From NCBI GenBank assembly GCA_036873755.1, contig JAVTVY010045335.1:1-64000 (forward strand): a DNA stretch of 64,000 nucleotides, given 5' to 3'. Below, piece after piece: positions 51,904 through 64,000 of this stretch. The translations under genes and the position numbers were made by a program. Each line of letters starts with the position of its first letter. The stretch's first letter is position 1. The notes under the pieces are model-generated. The model had not been told where the DNA came from, did no database searches, and saw only the letters and a program-made list of their open reading frames with translations. Source of the stretch: Hanleya hanleyi. Its lineage: Eukaryota; Mollusca; Polyplacophora; Lepidopleurida; Hanleyidae.

Positions 51904-54900
51904 CTGAAGAGAAAAGAAAGTTGAGAAGACACAGAGAAATACAGAGATCTGAGGATATTAACTCTACAAGCCACGGAAGATGAATCGGGGGCAATATCAA
52001 GTGTGCCTTTACAGCTTATTATATTGGGGTCATTTTGAGCCTATTTGTATACCCCTCTGAACAGATGATCATGTGCAAATTGAAAATGGCTGAAAAGTTG
52101 TGTTTTCATTGTTTTTCTTCAAATTGTTTGCCCTTTAGTAAGTACGTAATTGGTGATGGTGGGCTAAAAATAAAGCCTCTGTATACTATAAACATAGATC
52201 TGTAAGGTTTACTACTGATAGCGGCACAAATTACAACTGAAGCATAATCAAAGCCAACTGAGTAATTGGTAAATGGTAATTCATGAGCAGAAATGGTTCT
52301 GGAGATTAAAACTTGCACTACATGGTTATCTCCCCTGTCCACTAGCAAAAAAAAAATTGTGCACATAATATGTAGATTTATGTAGATCAGGGAAAACGCT
52401 TGCAACATTCCATGAACGTTCTGGAAGTAGAATGGAAAGAAACATTTCTCAATACAGGGAAATTATTATGTAAATGATTTGACCACCACTGAATTAAATT
52501 AGAAACTCACCACAAGAAGGCCCATAACAGATAATGTTGGAATTAAACCATGATATAGATGGACGTAAAAGTGGATGGACGGACAGACAGACAGATGAGA
52601 ACCTGACAATGAAACATACAAAAATGGGGAATAAAGTATTTCTCTATTTCTTCAAAAGGCACATCTACAGATTACAATCTATATTGGACAGAAGTTTCAT
52701 CGGCCTGCCTTTCGCAGTTCTAAAGATATGGAGTCTGGGGGGAAAGAGGATGAACAGATGGACAGACAGATAAACTGGGTGACAACAATACCCCTGAGCC
52801 CAATCGGGCTGAGGGGTAAACAGCAGATTAAATGGAAAGCAAAGGATGCGAACTCCACTGCCTGATTGTAGCGGACTATTTTCACTGCTCATTGACAATT
52901 TTCACTGCTCGGCCATTTTGGCCTCGGGGTATTGTCGTCGCCATATACGTCCGTCCGTACGTCCATCCGTTAACGCATTTTAGGCAAAACCAATGAGACA
53001 CAACCACCAAATTTTCAACACTTACTTATCTAGTGCTAAGTCAGATGCCTATTGAAAGTGGCTCCCCTCGGCTCATATTTTACAGAGTTATGCCCCTTTA
53101 CAGATATATTAATTTCTAGTTCTGTCCTGTGCTTGAATGTAACCAACTATATCTGCAGAACTGTGTTTAGTATAGCTACTATATTTTGGAAACTTATTTA
53201 TACAGACCCCTCGCTAGCATTATTTGGCGTGGCGCAGCGCCATGCCCCAAAAATCCAGCGCCATGCCCCAAAAATCAGCGCCATGCTGCCCTCATCTTTA
53301 GAAGCAGAGCGCCATGCCCGAAATATCGGCTCCAACTGCATTTTTCACGTTCTGTAGGATACTTACTCTGTACAAGCATCCTTCTCTAATCCTGAAAAAC
53401 GTTTATTCAATCTTTATTGGTCAAATTACCCTTCAATTCCTCCAAGGGCTCAGTTTGAAACATTGTCTAACATCGTTGAGCACATGTTTGTGCTGCCATG
53501 TTTGTTTTCCTGTTTGGGAGGGGCTGAATGCAAGATAAAATCCTGATTGGTTGAAAAAAAAAGAATCAAGGGAAATAACTCTGTACAGTAAAGAAACAGT
53601 GAGAAGTGAGAGTTTCCTTTCTCTATAGATGTAGGCTCAACAGAACAACCATTATAGAATGGAAAAAATAATACAATACATGGGTTAGGCATTAGCAGCC
53701 AGTTTGATCAGCAATTTGATAAAAAGAAATAGAATTCATGGTAGTGCTTCATTCTTTCTGATCTGGATTTTATCATGACAGCTGGCTTGAAACAATTATC
53801 ATATGCATGTGTTAGAAATGACTCAACATGAAATGTGGTTATGTGATTATGCTAATGAAAACAAAATAAAAATCAGTAAAGGAATTATTGCAATAGGACT
53901 CTGATTGTGGTTGCCCTGGCTGTGAAAGAGAAATTCCAGGACACAGGGAAAATTGACTTCAAAACAAGTTTTTCTGCTTTTCTTTCTATATTATTGATAA
54001 GGAAAATAAATTCTCCATGGACAGCAGATGTCTATTAAATGTTGGATTTGTCTCACAAGAGGATATTGGGAGTTGTTATCACAGTTGACTTTGATGGTGA
54101 TGTCTAAGTATACTTTCAATAACTAATTGAAATCCGAATAAAAAATTTTCAAGTTAAATTTTTTGTTCCTCTCGTATCAAATGAGGTCATTCCCATTGAT
54201 GTGAAGCTGAACAAAACTAAAGTTACAACAGTTTTTAATTTTCTTCTAGAAGCTGATCTCTGACATAGAAAAAGAGAAAAAAAATGAAGGATTTTTTTTA
54301 AATAGGCTTAAAAAAAAAGAAAACAATATTTGAATAAATTTCAATAATTGATTGGAAATATATGAGGGATCTACCATCAAATACCCCACAAGCCAGGCAA
54401 CTGTGGTTGTTGTGTTAGGAAATCACTAAATGAATACCATGATAGTTCACTTAAATGGATGGATCTGAAATGCCCCAAAATTGCTTCTGATGGCTCTCGG
54501 AGCACCGCGAGGTCTTTGGCGGCTGAAATGCCTAGGACTCTCTTTTCCCCCATGCCCCTTTGGATTCCTGACTAGGGGTCTGTTATATTGTTGTATTCTA
54601 CAAGCCAACAAAGGATTACTCGCCTCGGCTTATGGAGTTCTGCCCCCTTTGCATGTAATAATCTCCGATTTTGTTATCTGTAGTTTAATGTACAATATAT
54701 ATGCAGATCCGTGTTAGGTACATCTTATTCGTCTCGGTTCTTATTTTACAGAGTTATGACCCTTTTTACCACTCAACAAATTTGGTATCGGGGTATTGTC
54801 ATCATGTACATCTTTCCGTTCATCCGTTACCGATTTTAGGCAAAACCACTTGAGATAGGGTACAGCTGCCAAATTTCGGTCACTAAATTACTTGTAGTCA

Positions 54901-55685
54901 TGATGCCCATCTAAAATGACACACCATACACTGATCTGCGGATACATCCATACACTGCAAATTGTAAATTACTTTTAGCTTGATCATCCCACATAGAACT
55001 ATCTCTTCCCCAAGCCACACTACACATGGGTCTCAATCACTCGGGGAAAGCCGAGGGGTTTTGATTAGATCAATGTCATGTTTTTTTAAGCTTGAATGTA
55101 TATTGAGTTTACACTTAAATTTCTGACTACCAACACTGGATTTTAGGTTTTGTCCTGTTTCTAACATGCCATTTTGGCACTTATCTCTATTGTCAGAAAT
55201 CAGCACGGTGAAGGGCCCATTGTTTGCGGCCAATTTCAATCAGGATTCGGTAAAACTACATGTACATGTACAAGCAAAGAAATTGAATGTTTACCATTTC
55301 ATTTTTTTTCCAGATACATGTAGCATTTGAATGTACATTTTTTACCAAGCCCTAAAACCTCATTGAAATCCATGCTATTTCTTAGATTCACTTATTTATA
55401 CAAATATGGTTTATATAAAAAAAAATGGTTGAAAATATGATACTTTGGATATGCTTTATTTTAAATACATTGTAGTACTTCAATATTAAGGCTTATTTAG
55501 GGGGCTTTACCAGCAACATTTTTGTATGTGAACGGTAATGAAACCCCCTAATGAATGGTATGCAGTGTAGTGGACCAGTACCGAATCTCAGCATTCGATG
55601 GGAACATCTAATGCATTACAACATTGGCAGGATATCACAACTAATATTATCTGCAAGTGTAGAACTTAAGATGGTTGAAGCAGAC
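51904..55685 (-). other. intron of the bZIP gene
   Basis: Contains a repeat end at about 52560-52820 (GGACGGACAGACAGACAG, then a hairpin TACCCCTGAGCCC..GGGCTGAGGGGTA) and similar decayed pieces near 52890-53110 and 54770-54900. A CGCCATGCCCCAAAAATC word is repeated at 53226-53285. No other exon recognised. Confidence 0.5.
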
Positions 55686-55768
55686 CTTTCTTGATTTCTT
55701 GATCATGGGTTGAGGTTTCAGGTCATCGTCCGTGAATTGGTGTTTACATGGATCAAAGTTCTCTTCCC
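55686..55768 (-). CDS. PAR bZIP factor exon (end of PAR domain)
   Basis: Encodes EENFDPCKHQFTDDDLKPQP then MIKKSRK, the C-terminal PAR domain and nuclear-localising stretch just before the bZIP. Acceptor TTTTTTCAG, donor AAAG|GTCTGC. It starts with two bases of a split codon and ends in phase 0, which joins correctly to the exon at 51903. Confidence 0.92.
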
Positions 55769-58700
55769 CTGAAAAAAGATATATGTTGGGAGTGTGCATC
55801 ATTAAATCACGATTACCTGTACACATGATGAAATGGTTTAAGGGTGAGGCCAAGTCAATTGTACCAGCACCTGTAGTATATACATGGAGGAGGGGATCAT
55901 GATTCCTGGATGGTGGTTGAACGGAACCCTGCGACATAATTTGGTAGCAACCCTTAAAGGGTATGATGACCATGAACATGATAGAAAATATAATGGCAAT
56001 ATGTATGAGAAACTCCAAGGCTCAAATATAGCATAGGTGTCCCAGGAACAGGCTAGAAGGGCTAGTGAATTTTTCATAGTCCTACTGGCAAGTAAAAATT
56101 GCATGCTTCTAAAACGGAATGCGAGCCAAATCTATTGAAATAAACTTGATCATCTGTAATAACATTGAGGCAGCCTCTCATTTATTTCAGCTACTCTCTT
56201 TACTAAAATTTTATTCAGATATAACTAGTCTATTCTAGGATCAGGTCAGTTGTGTGGAAAACTGATATATTGGCATGGTTGGCTCTGACAAATTGCGAGT
56301 CTACTGACAAACTTGGGGGACTACAATGTAGTTAAACTTTGAAGGAACCAGCATGACTAGTTGCATTCAAGTTGTTCTTAGTCCTGTTGGCTTGTAGGTT
56401 TACACTCATACATTCAAGGCCTGATACATGTACTCCTGTGGAAACTCTATTCAGAGGGGGTACTTACAAAAGTAATGTATATAACATAATGACCTAGACA
56501 GATGACCACCTGCATTTAGCAATCTCTATGAGAATTTATCAGTTGTGGTGCCCATTCAGCCACCAAATGTTTTTGGAAGGCAATACTGCAAAAAGTTGAC
56601 CAGAGCGAAGATAATATGATCTTATAATGCAAACATGGCAAGGTTAGATAGAAGATAGGATTGGGCCATAAATTATATCATGTTAACTTGCACAATAAAC
56701 ACCACTGCATATGTGCCTCTTCTCTAAATGAGTGTGGCCTTCAGTGATACATGCACCTCCTTAGCATGCTTAGTAGAAGTTGACCTTAATTTCTTGGCTT
56801 TCCAGGAAAAAAATACATAATTGAAGAAAACATTTTGAATGTAGACATGATACATAAGCTGATAAGTAAAAGATATTTAAGTTATAATCTCAAGTTTATG
56901 TAAATTTTATGAATGTACAAAATGCACTTGAAGGCATGAAGACTGTTACACAAACTCAAGATGAGTCATTTATAGTACTCTGTCGCTTGACTATCAGTCA
57001 AAATATCATATGAGCATTTTGATATTATCACTTGTTGAGGTTATTTTAACTCCTGTCAGTCTGACGACATGATCACCTAAATTTATGCCAGAAAGGTATC
57101 ACAGCAACTCTTCTGTATATTGTATGGGGAGAATGTTGACAATCATCCATGAGCATAAACACAGGAAGGAAGCAATCAGAGATTGCTCAATTGTATGCCC
57201 CCCCCCTTCCGCTTTAATCCGACACTGCCCCGCCATTGTTCTGTTCTGTATTGGTCGGTGGAGGCCTTCATGATTATGAAAATTCTATTTCAGTCAATGT
57301 TTTTGCCATGCCTCGCATAATACATATTCAAAGTATCGACCAACAAGTGCTAATACAATGTTTTGATGCAAGATGGTCGCCGGGGCTTTCGTCAAATTCG
57401 AAAATGAGACCTACATTCCTTGGGAGTATATTGTGGTGAAATTATGAAGCGATCAGTAAACTTTGAATTTTGCACCCAATTAACTCTTTTTGGGGCAATT
57501 TCATACTTCAGGACCTATGTGGTCTGCTTTGGAATGTAGAAGGACATATATATAGCCATTTTCCCGGTCCAAATCGGTTATGGACTGAGATCCAGCCTGG
57601 ACAAATAAATATATCCCATTCACTTAGGTTTGATAAACAAAGGATCATAACTCTTGAAAACATAACCGAAAGCACAGAAACTTCATGCTGCACAACTATG
57701 GGGCATTGACCACATATCATGCAAATTTCATACTTGTCCATGCAATATTAACCGAGGTCCAGCCTGGACAAGTCCCAATTCACAAAGATTTCAAGAAAAC
57801 AGGGCCATAACTCTTGAAAATATAAGTGAAACGCGGAGAAACTTCACGCTGCACAACTACAGGGCACTGACCACATATCCTACAAATTTCTTAATTGAAT
57901 TTGTCTATACAATATTAACCGAGATCCAGCCTGGACAAGTCCCTAGTCACAAAGATTTGAAGAAAAAAAGGACCATAACTCTTGAAAATATATGCGAAAG
58001 GTGGAGAAACTTCACACTGCACCACTACAGGGCACTGACCACATATCCTGAAAATTTCATAATTGCCCATACAATATTAACCGAGATCCAGCCCGGACAA
58101 GTCCCAATTCACAAATATTTGAAGAAAAAAAGGGCCATAACTCTTGAAAATATATGCGAAACGCAGAGAAACTTCATGCTGCACAACTACAGGGCACTGC
58201 CCACATATGCTGCAAATTTCATAATTGTCCCTACAATATTAACTGAGATCCAGCCCGGACAAGTCTCAATTCACGGAGATTTCAGGAACAAAGGGCCATA
58301 ACTCTTGAAAATATAAGCGAAACGGGAAGAAACTTTACGCTACACAACTGTTCGGCACTGACCACATATCATGCAAATTTCATACTTGTCCATACAATAT
58401 TAACCAAGATCCAGCCCGGACAAGTCCCATTCACAGAGATTTCAGAAAAAGGGCCATAACTCTTGAAAATTATACCGGAACTCGGAAAAAACTCTATGCT
58501 GCACAACTACGAGGTACTGGCCACATTCCATGCAAGTTTCAATCCTGTCCATCAAATATTAACCGAGTTATTGCGTGGACAAGAAACTCGGACGGACAGA
58601 CAGACGGACGGACAAAGCGATCGCTATATGCCCCCCCCTCTAATTAGAGGGGGGGGGGGGCATAAAAATCTCAGAGTATCACCAACACTTGCAGGGCTTT

Positions 58701-59404
58701 AGATTACCTCATTTTAAGCACATCCTCTATTTGAAGTAACAATTATTTCTTAGGCAGCGAAATGTGATCAAATTAGTGAGAATATTTAAGTCCCCAAATT
58801 CTGGCAAAATAGGTAGGCTTTGACTCAAATATGACACTTAATTGATGAGGAATCTCCATGAACATAACTGAACATTGATTCTCAATGCAAGGAAAATATT
58901 GCTCTCTACTGTAATTTGGGCACATCCTAATTTGGGCACAACGTTTAAAGTTGTATCAAGGGAGTAAACTGAAGCCCTGAAAGCATGACAAGGTGTCAGT
59001 ACAAATATCTTTAACACATGTTTAACAGCAAAAATGTTAATGTACCCAATCTCTTCTAATTTTTCGAACAGTATTTTTAGACTTTGAAGCAGAAAAGAAA
59101 ACCATGTTTATATGTCAACTGAGGCTAAATACTGTGGCATGGATACATGTATGTTATTTATCCCAAGAACTTGAAAAACTTTAATTTATAGAAAGTTAGC
59201 AGAATTCCTCTCTGCAGATGCCTGAAGTAAACTTTTGCAGTCTGAATAATTAGAAGAAATAGGGTAACGTACATTTAGATGAATAATTCTTAGTACCTTA
59301 CCTCTCGGCATGAACATGATAATGAAGCATGCAATGCACACTATGCCTACCAAGAAATATTATGAGGCAATTCCTTCCTAACATGCCTAAAGGCTGCAGT
59401 TTAC
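55769..59404 (-). other. intron of the bZIP gene with tandem repeat
   Basis: 57560-58600 holds about six ~165-bp units (GGGCCATAACTCTTGAAAAT, GAAACTTCA, CTGCACAACTAC, ATATTAACCGAGATCCAGCC). The block ends with a GGACGGACAGACAGACGG stretch and a hairpin of C8/G11 around CTCTAATTAGAG before GCATAAAAA (58670). No other exon recognised. Confidence 0.7.
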
Positions 59405-59512
59405 CTGGGAGTTTGTCTAAGGACAAATCATTGTCTGGGAAGTTAGCCACGTCCTGCTCATGGGTTGGCCCTGAACTCGGGCAGCTGTAGGCAGGGCTGC
59501 AAGGGGGCGATA
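59405..59512 (-). CDS. PAR bZIP factor exon (Ser/Pro and acidic segment)
   Basis: Encodes SPPCSPAYSCPSSGPTHEQ then DVANFPDNDLSLDKLPG. Acceptor TTGTTTTAG, donor CCCAG|GTAAAC. Two bases of a split codon at the start and one at the end; phases agree with both neighbours. Its position between the two PAR exons is unusual relative to the vertebrate genes I remember, so it may be an alternatively used or lineage-specific exon. Confidence 0.75.
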
Positions 59513-59577
59513 CTAAAACAAGAAAGAGGGTACAGACATGACAGATAAAATCACATCAGCACAGACATTGTAATTAC

Positions 59578-59712
59578 CTGGAATTGTGACCAAGGCCATG
59601 TCTTGGGGCGACAATTCAAAATCAACAGATACAGGATACTGGGCTCTGTGGTTTGGGGAGTTCCCACTCTTACTAACTGGCTCTGTGGAAGGAGATTTTC
59701 TCTCTGGCAAGC
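59578..59712 (-). CDS. PAR bZIP factor exon (start of PAR domain)
   Basis: 135 bp encoding PERKSPSTEPVSKSG, then YPVSVDFELSPQDMALVTIP, which matches the start of the PAR domain (V.FE.SP.DLAL..IPG). Acceptor CTTTTTCAG, donor CCAG|GTAATT. It starts two bases into a codon and ends one base into the next. The exon upstream of 59714 was not found; the N-terminal activation region is probably outside the window. Confidence 0.88.
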
Positions 59713-59861
59713 CTGAAAAAGTACACGTTTTTGGGTCAGCAGGGATAATAATATGATCCCAGATGAGATATCAGTAAATGTCAGCCTGGAAGCTTCTTGG
59801 GGTGTGTGTTTATATTTGACTGTGATTGGCAGTAATCAATCATCACTTGCCTAAAATTAAA

Positions 59862-60806
59862 TACGAAGATGCGCATCTGAAAACCCCCTGGCTTTGGGCT
59901 CCAGCCATTCATAATGTATTCAATTTGAACCAAGATTTCAGGAACACCAAGCAGTCAAGTAACAAATATACCGAAATTTTGCAATTACAAATGGCCCCTA
60001 AGGTTTCCGTCCAATCAGAGAAACCGGTATTCATTACAAAAGTCTCTTGATGCATTGATACATTGAGCATTTGAATGGTATCAGGTAGAAATCATTAATG
60101 ATTTTGCATAAATTGAAGATGGCCTCCCATCGTTGTCGCCACTCAGAGGAACTGATGTGGTTATTCATTGCAAGTCTCTTGATACATCGGTGCTGTATAT
60201 CAAGTTTCATTTAAAATTTTTGCACAAATTAAAGATGGCCACCAAAATTTCCGCCCAATCAGAGAAACCAGGTCTGTCATTCATCCCAAGTCTCTTGATG
60301 CATCAATATTGTATACCAAATTTTACATCGAGCACTTTAACAGTATCAGAGATAGAGATCATTAATGACTTTGCATAAATTGAAGATGGCCGCTCATTCT
60401 TCCCGCCACTCAAAGGAACTGATGTGGTTATTCATTGCAAGTCTCTTGATATGGTTTTGTATGGAACACCTAAATGGTATCAGAGATATACATTATTAAA
60501 GATTTTGCATAAATTGAAATGGCCGCCCAGGTTTCCACCCAATCAGGGAAACTGGTTTGGTTATTCCTTTGAAGTTTCTTGATGTATTGATGATCCATAC
60601 CAAGTTCACACTGAACAGCGGTTTTCGAGATACACAAGATGGCCACCAAAGTTTCCACCCAATCGGATCCAGATTCAATGGGGTTCTGGGTCACGAGCAT
60701 ATATAGATGTGCACTGCAAGTTTGGTGTGCCTTGGGTGAGTCGTTCTACGGACAAATGTACAGGACGATGACAATACCCTTTGACCAAATTTTGGCCAAG
60801 GGGTAA
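59862..60806. repeat. fourth copy of the AAAGATGGCC-type repeat
   Basis: Begins ATACGAAGATGCGCATCTG and holds about six units with GCATAAATTGAAGATGGCC and CCCAATCAGAGAAAC. It ends in a hairpin TACCCT..CCAAATTTTGG..GGGGTA. Confidence 0.8.
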
Positions 60807-61111
60807 AAACGTGGTAATCCTATCACATAAAAAGATTTGAGGTTCAGTTTGCATTATTATCACTAGTCGCGTATGTTACAAACGTCTTGTTGACATAATA
60901 GTTTACTGTCAAACTCCCTGCAAGCGACTAAAGACGGCGCTACCTGCACGTCTTGGCTTGATTCAACAAACCATGTGTGCTATGTCAAAATCAAGTGGCT
61001 CTGCAATTGTCAGCCTGAAGACTTTTCTGGCATGGGATTTCTTCATTATCATTTGTTATCTACGTTTCCCTTGTATAAAAACACAAAAAAAACAAACAAG
61101 AAAAAAAAAGA

Positions 61112-63115
61112 CAAGAGCCCAAGGGGCTTCAATATACGCCTGCAAATCTAGAATTACACTTACACATTTTGTGCTTACGAGAACGTAACATTTATGAAAT
61201 CTTATACTGAATGATAAACTAAAAGGGGCTTAACGCTTGGTAACCAAATGACCTTGAAACAAGAGCCAAGAGCTCACATATCCCACAATGAAATCGACAA
61301 GAGTCAAACACAAGAAAATATTAATTTTCCTCAAAATAAGATTCCCTTCAGGTGAGAAAATTCTTCATGTAGGAAGAAAAGTGTGAAGGAAGCAAACTTT
61401 TGTCTTTGAGTAAATAAACAGATATGAAGTTCAGAAAGGTAAGGCCTATTAAAAATAATTCGTGTTTCTGGTAACGGCTGAAAAAAAAAATCCAGGTAGG
61501 TAGGTAATAATTAAAGGTAGGGTTTTTGTTGTTTTTTTGCTTTTTTCTTTTCTTTGCCCAATCAAAATATTGCAAAAATGTACTGAATATCCATCATACT
61601 TATTCAATATACTAACCAAACTTGTGTAAAAATAAATGCCTTAAATACAAAAAAAATGGCTTTTTATTCTTGGGATTGTGTGTGATATACAGATCGGAAT
61701 GGAGTATCACAGTTCACATCAACTGAATCCAGGTTCACCAGACATTCGTCAGACAGCAGTTAGTGATACGGAATTGGAAGTCGTTGATTTAGAGAATTTG
61801 TGACACTTTGTATTAGAGGTTCCAGTTTAAGTTTGTTGCTACTCCACCTTGAAGCCTACATATTTTCTTTTCAATCAGAAACATTTAACAGTTTTTTTTA
61901 TAACTTCATGAAATCTGGATAACAGCTCTAGATATTAGAATTACTTATATCAGAGTCGACACGCTGGAATAAACATGCAGGTCTTGAATCTTCTCAATTG
62001 TTGATGGACAGCTGCTGAAGAATAGATATCAGATTTCAGTATTTCTCCTCTGTCTATATGGACAAAGGAGTTTGAAGACAAAGCAAAACACTTTCAGATG
62101 GACATCAGACTTTATATCCATTTGTGCTATTAAACAAATAACTTGTATCGCCCAATACATCAAATATATTGTTGGCAAGAAGAATACTGTAAACTCAATA
62201 GCCAATATAGTTAATCCTCAATAGCCAATGCAGTTAATGCCACTGAACATGCAACACAAAACTGCAGCTCAGTTCCGACAACACATATATTCAATACATG
62301 ATTTCAGCTATCATTGGGCTTTACATCTTTATCTGATACGATATGTTTTCTAGCGTGTAAACTTTGGTATTAGATTTCATATTTACCGTTCTCGAAAGTT
62401 GTCGAAAAGAAAACAAGAGCCCAAGGGGCTTCAATATACGCCCGTATATCTGAAATTACATTGGTTCAAATTTCAAGGTTGTTTAATAGCCTTGATTCCA
62501 ATTGATCTAGCAATCCAGAGAAAGATCTACATTTTTTTGCTTATGAGAATGTAACATATATCACATCTTATATTGAATGATAAACTAAAATGAGCTTAAC
62601 TCTTGGTAACTAGTTGACCTTGAAGCAAGAGCTGAGAGCTCACATATCCCACACTGATATCGACAATAGTCAAACACAAGAAAATAATAGTTTTCCTGCA
62701 AATGGATTCCTTTCAGATGAGAGAATTTTTCATGAAGGAAGAAGAAAGTGATGAAGTAAACCTTTGTTCTTGAGTTAATAAACAGGTGAAGTTCATAAAG
62801 GATTCCTCTCCCCGTTAAATTAGTAAATGTATGGTTTTTATTTCACAACAGTTTAACTAAATGAAGCGTTTCAAACATGGGAGACAACTTCACAGGGCAA
62901 TACCATATACATGTAAATGCAGGGGAAAGAACTTCGAATATTCCAACACATTTAGTCAGCTAAGCTGGATTCAGTTTTGGGGGACTGCAACCTAGACCTT
63001 TGACAAATTGATGTCATATGTATGGCTCCACTTTGCCATGCGAGTAAGGTATACTCAAAGTTTGGTACCAATCCATACCTTAAAACTAGAGCTATCGCAT
63101 GGACAACATGAATTG
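61112..63115. repeat. two further CAAGAGCCCAAGGGGCTTC repeat copies
   Basis: Copies start at 61112 and 62413 and share the leader (CTTCAATATACGCC, AAGAGCTCACATATCCCACA) with 43321 and 44509. The second reaches the GAGTAAGGTATACTCAAAG segment that served as Tigger target in the other copy. Unrelated AT-rich sequence fills 61461-62412. Confidence 0.75.
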
Positions 63116-64000
63116 CAGGCAAGCACCTAAAAGGTGCGTGGACCCCTCAGCCTGTTTTATTTTTTAGTCAAGTAGGATCAGGGCTGCATCTAGAGCCAAC
63201 TTAGTTTCGGAAAACATATGGGCGCCCAAAACTCAAATGAAACAAAAAACGAAAGTGTTGTTGTTGTTCAATTTGAAAGGATTTCTGAAGGAAATACTAG
63301 AAAAAGCCTCTGGGATCCTCAATATCGATCCGATTGCATAGCTGGGTACCGTATTGAATTTCATGTAAATAAACCTCTGTTTTGTGAGTGATCACAGGCT
63401 ATTTGCGCCGAAATTCACTATCAAAAATTGGACCCTCAATAATGAATTACGAGAAGGAACTGGGAGTTTGGGATCGGAACCTGAAAAAAATCCCTGGACA
63501 CCATATAAAAGAGACATAGGTTTCATGCGAGTGGTGTGCTGGGATTACAGCATGCAAGAAAGTGTAGCTTTATCAGTGGCAATTTATGCATTGCACAAGT
63601 GTGATTACAAGTAAACACACTGATTGACACAGGCCCACCCTTATCATTTTTTTTGGGGAGGGGGGGCATAAACTTCAGGTATACAAACTGGTTCAAAATT
63701 GCCCAGTCAGGCTAAAAATGGGCTCTCCTAATCACTCGTTTTAAATAATTTCCAAGGTACAGTAACATGTTTGGTGACAAAAATTGATAAAAATGTTGTA
63801 CCAGTTAAATGTGTGCACACAAATATGGTTCATGCAAAAGTTTTAGGATAAAACATATGATGTAGAATAGAATGATTTAATAGCAAAATTAAAGAAAAAT
63901 GTTGTCCTTCATTCAATGAGAATCTTTCCTGTATCAGGGAACCTTCAAAATTCACAATGAAACATGCAACCAAGGGTTCCCGATGGGCATAGATAATAGT

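Larger units (their letters stand above)
59713..64000 (-). other. upstream intron or flank of the bZIP gene, repeat-rich
   Basis: Holds a fourth AAAGATGGCC-type repeat (59862-60806) and CAAGAGCCCAAGGGGCTTC-type copies (61112-61460 and 62413-63115). 61461-62412 and 63140-64000 contain no gene or repeat that I recognise; the 76-codon frame at 63384 has no known motif. Confidence 0.45.

Noticed and set aside
52534..52773. Frame with GWTDRQTDE repeats
   Set aside because: Translation of the GGACAGACAGAC stretch of an interspersed repeat.

Overview
This window looks like nuclear DNA of a marine mollusc, probably a gastropod. That is an inference from the repeat content: a 5S-rRNA-derived SINE, SINE-like repeats ending in (GTGA)n, many interspersed elements with GGAC-rich ends, and a PAR-type bZIP gene in short exons. 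No host rRNA or mitochondrial marker is present to confirm it. Almost everything left of 34 kb is mobile DNA.

Region 1 (1-9.8 kb) is a patchwork of decayed elements. It holds a MITE-like palindrome, a Penelope-like reverse transcriptase broken by a 5S-derived SINE, three copies of that retroelement's 3' end, a small piece of Polinton DNA polymerase, a 10-copy 31-bp array of YY1-like motifs, and one fully open 401-codon gene joining a C2H2 zinc finger to a Polinton-type packaging ATPase.

Region 2 (9.8-34.06 kb) is an old Maverick/Polinton (adintovirus-type) element. PolB is on the + strand at the left. Adenain-like protease, major capsid protein, pX-like protein, penton, two conserved small virion genes, packaging ATPase, a membrane protein, a chromodomain integrase, PC4-like ORFs and a CARD-domain ORF are on the - strand. 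Two RING genes and a small charged protein lie near the right end. Matching promoter/TIR sequence flanks PolB on the left and the CARD ORF on the right. Most virion genes carry stops or frameshifts; the protease, CARD ORF and 249-codon ORF are open. Three accessory genes end in a histone-mRNA-type stem-loop followed by a shared purine-rich element, which I consider the most unusual signal here.

Region 3 (18,264-25,865) is a young Ty3/gypsy element inserted inside the Polinton ATPase gene. It has 899-bp LTRs (one difference seen), a 4-bp target duplication, gag, a broken pol, and a third env-like ORF.

Region 4 (34-51 kb) is repeats: a ~38-bp satellite, a tRNA-derived SINE, arrays of ~100-bp units rich in nuclear-receptor-type half-sites, and an internally deleted Tigger/pogo element whose empty site can be read from paralogous copies.

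Region 5 (51.7-59.7 kb, - strand) holds four phase-consistent 3' exons of a host PAR bZIP transcription factor (HLF/TEF/DBP family), with repeat-filled introns. Its 5' exons were not found and may lie beyond the window.
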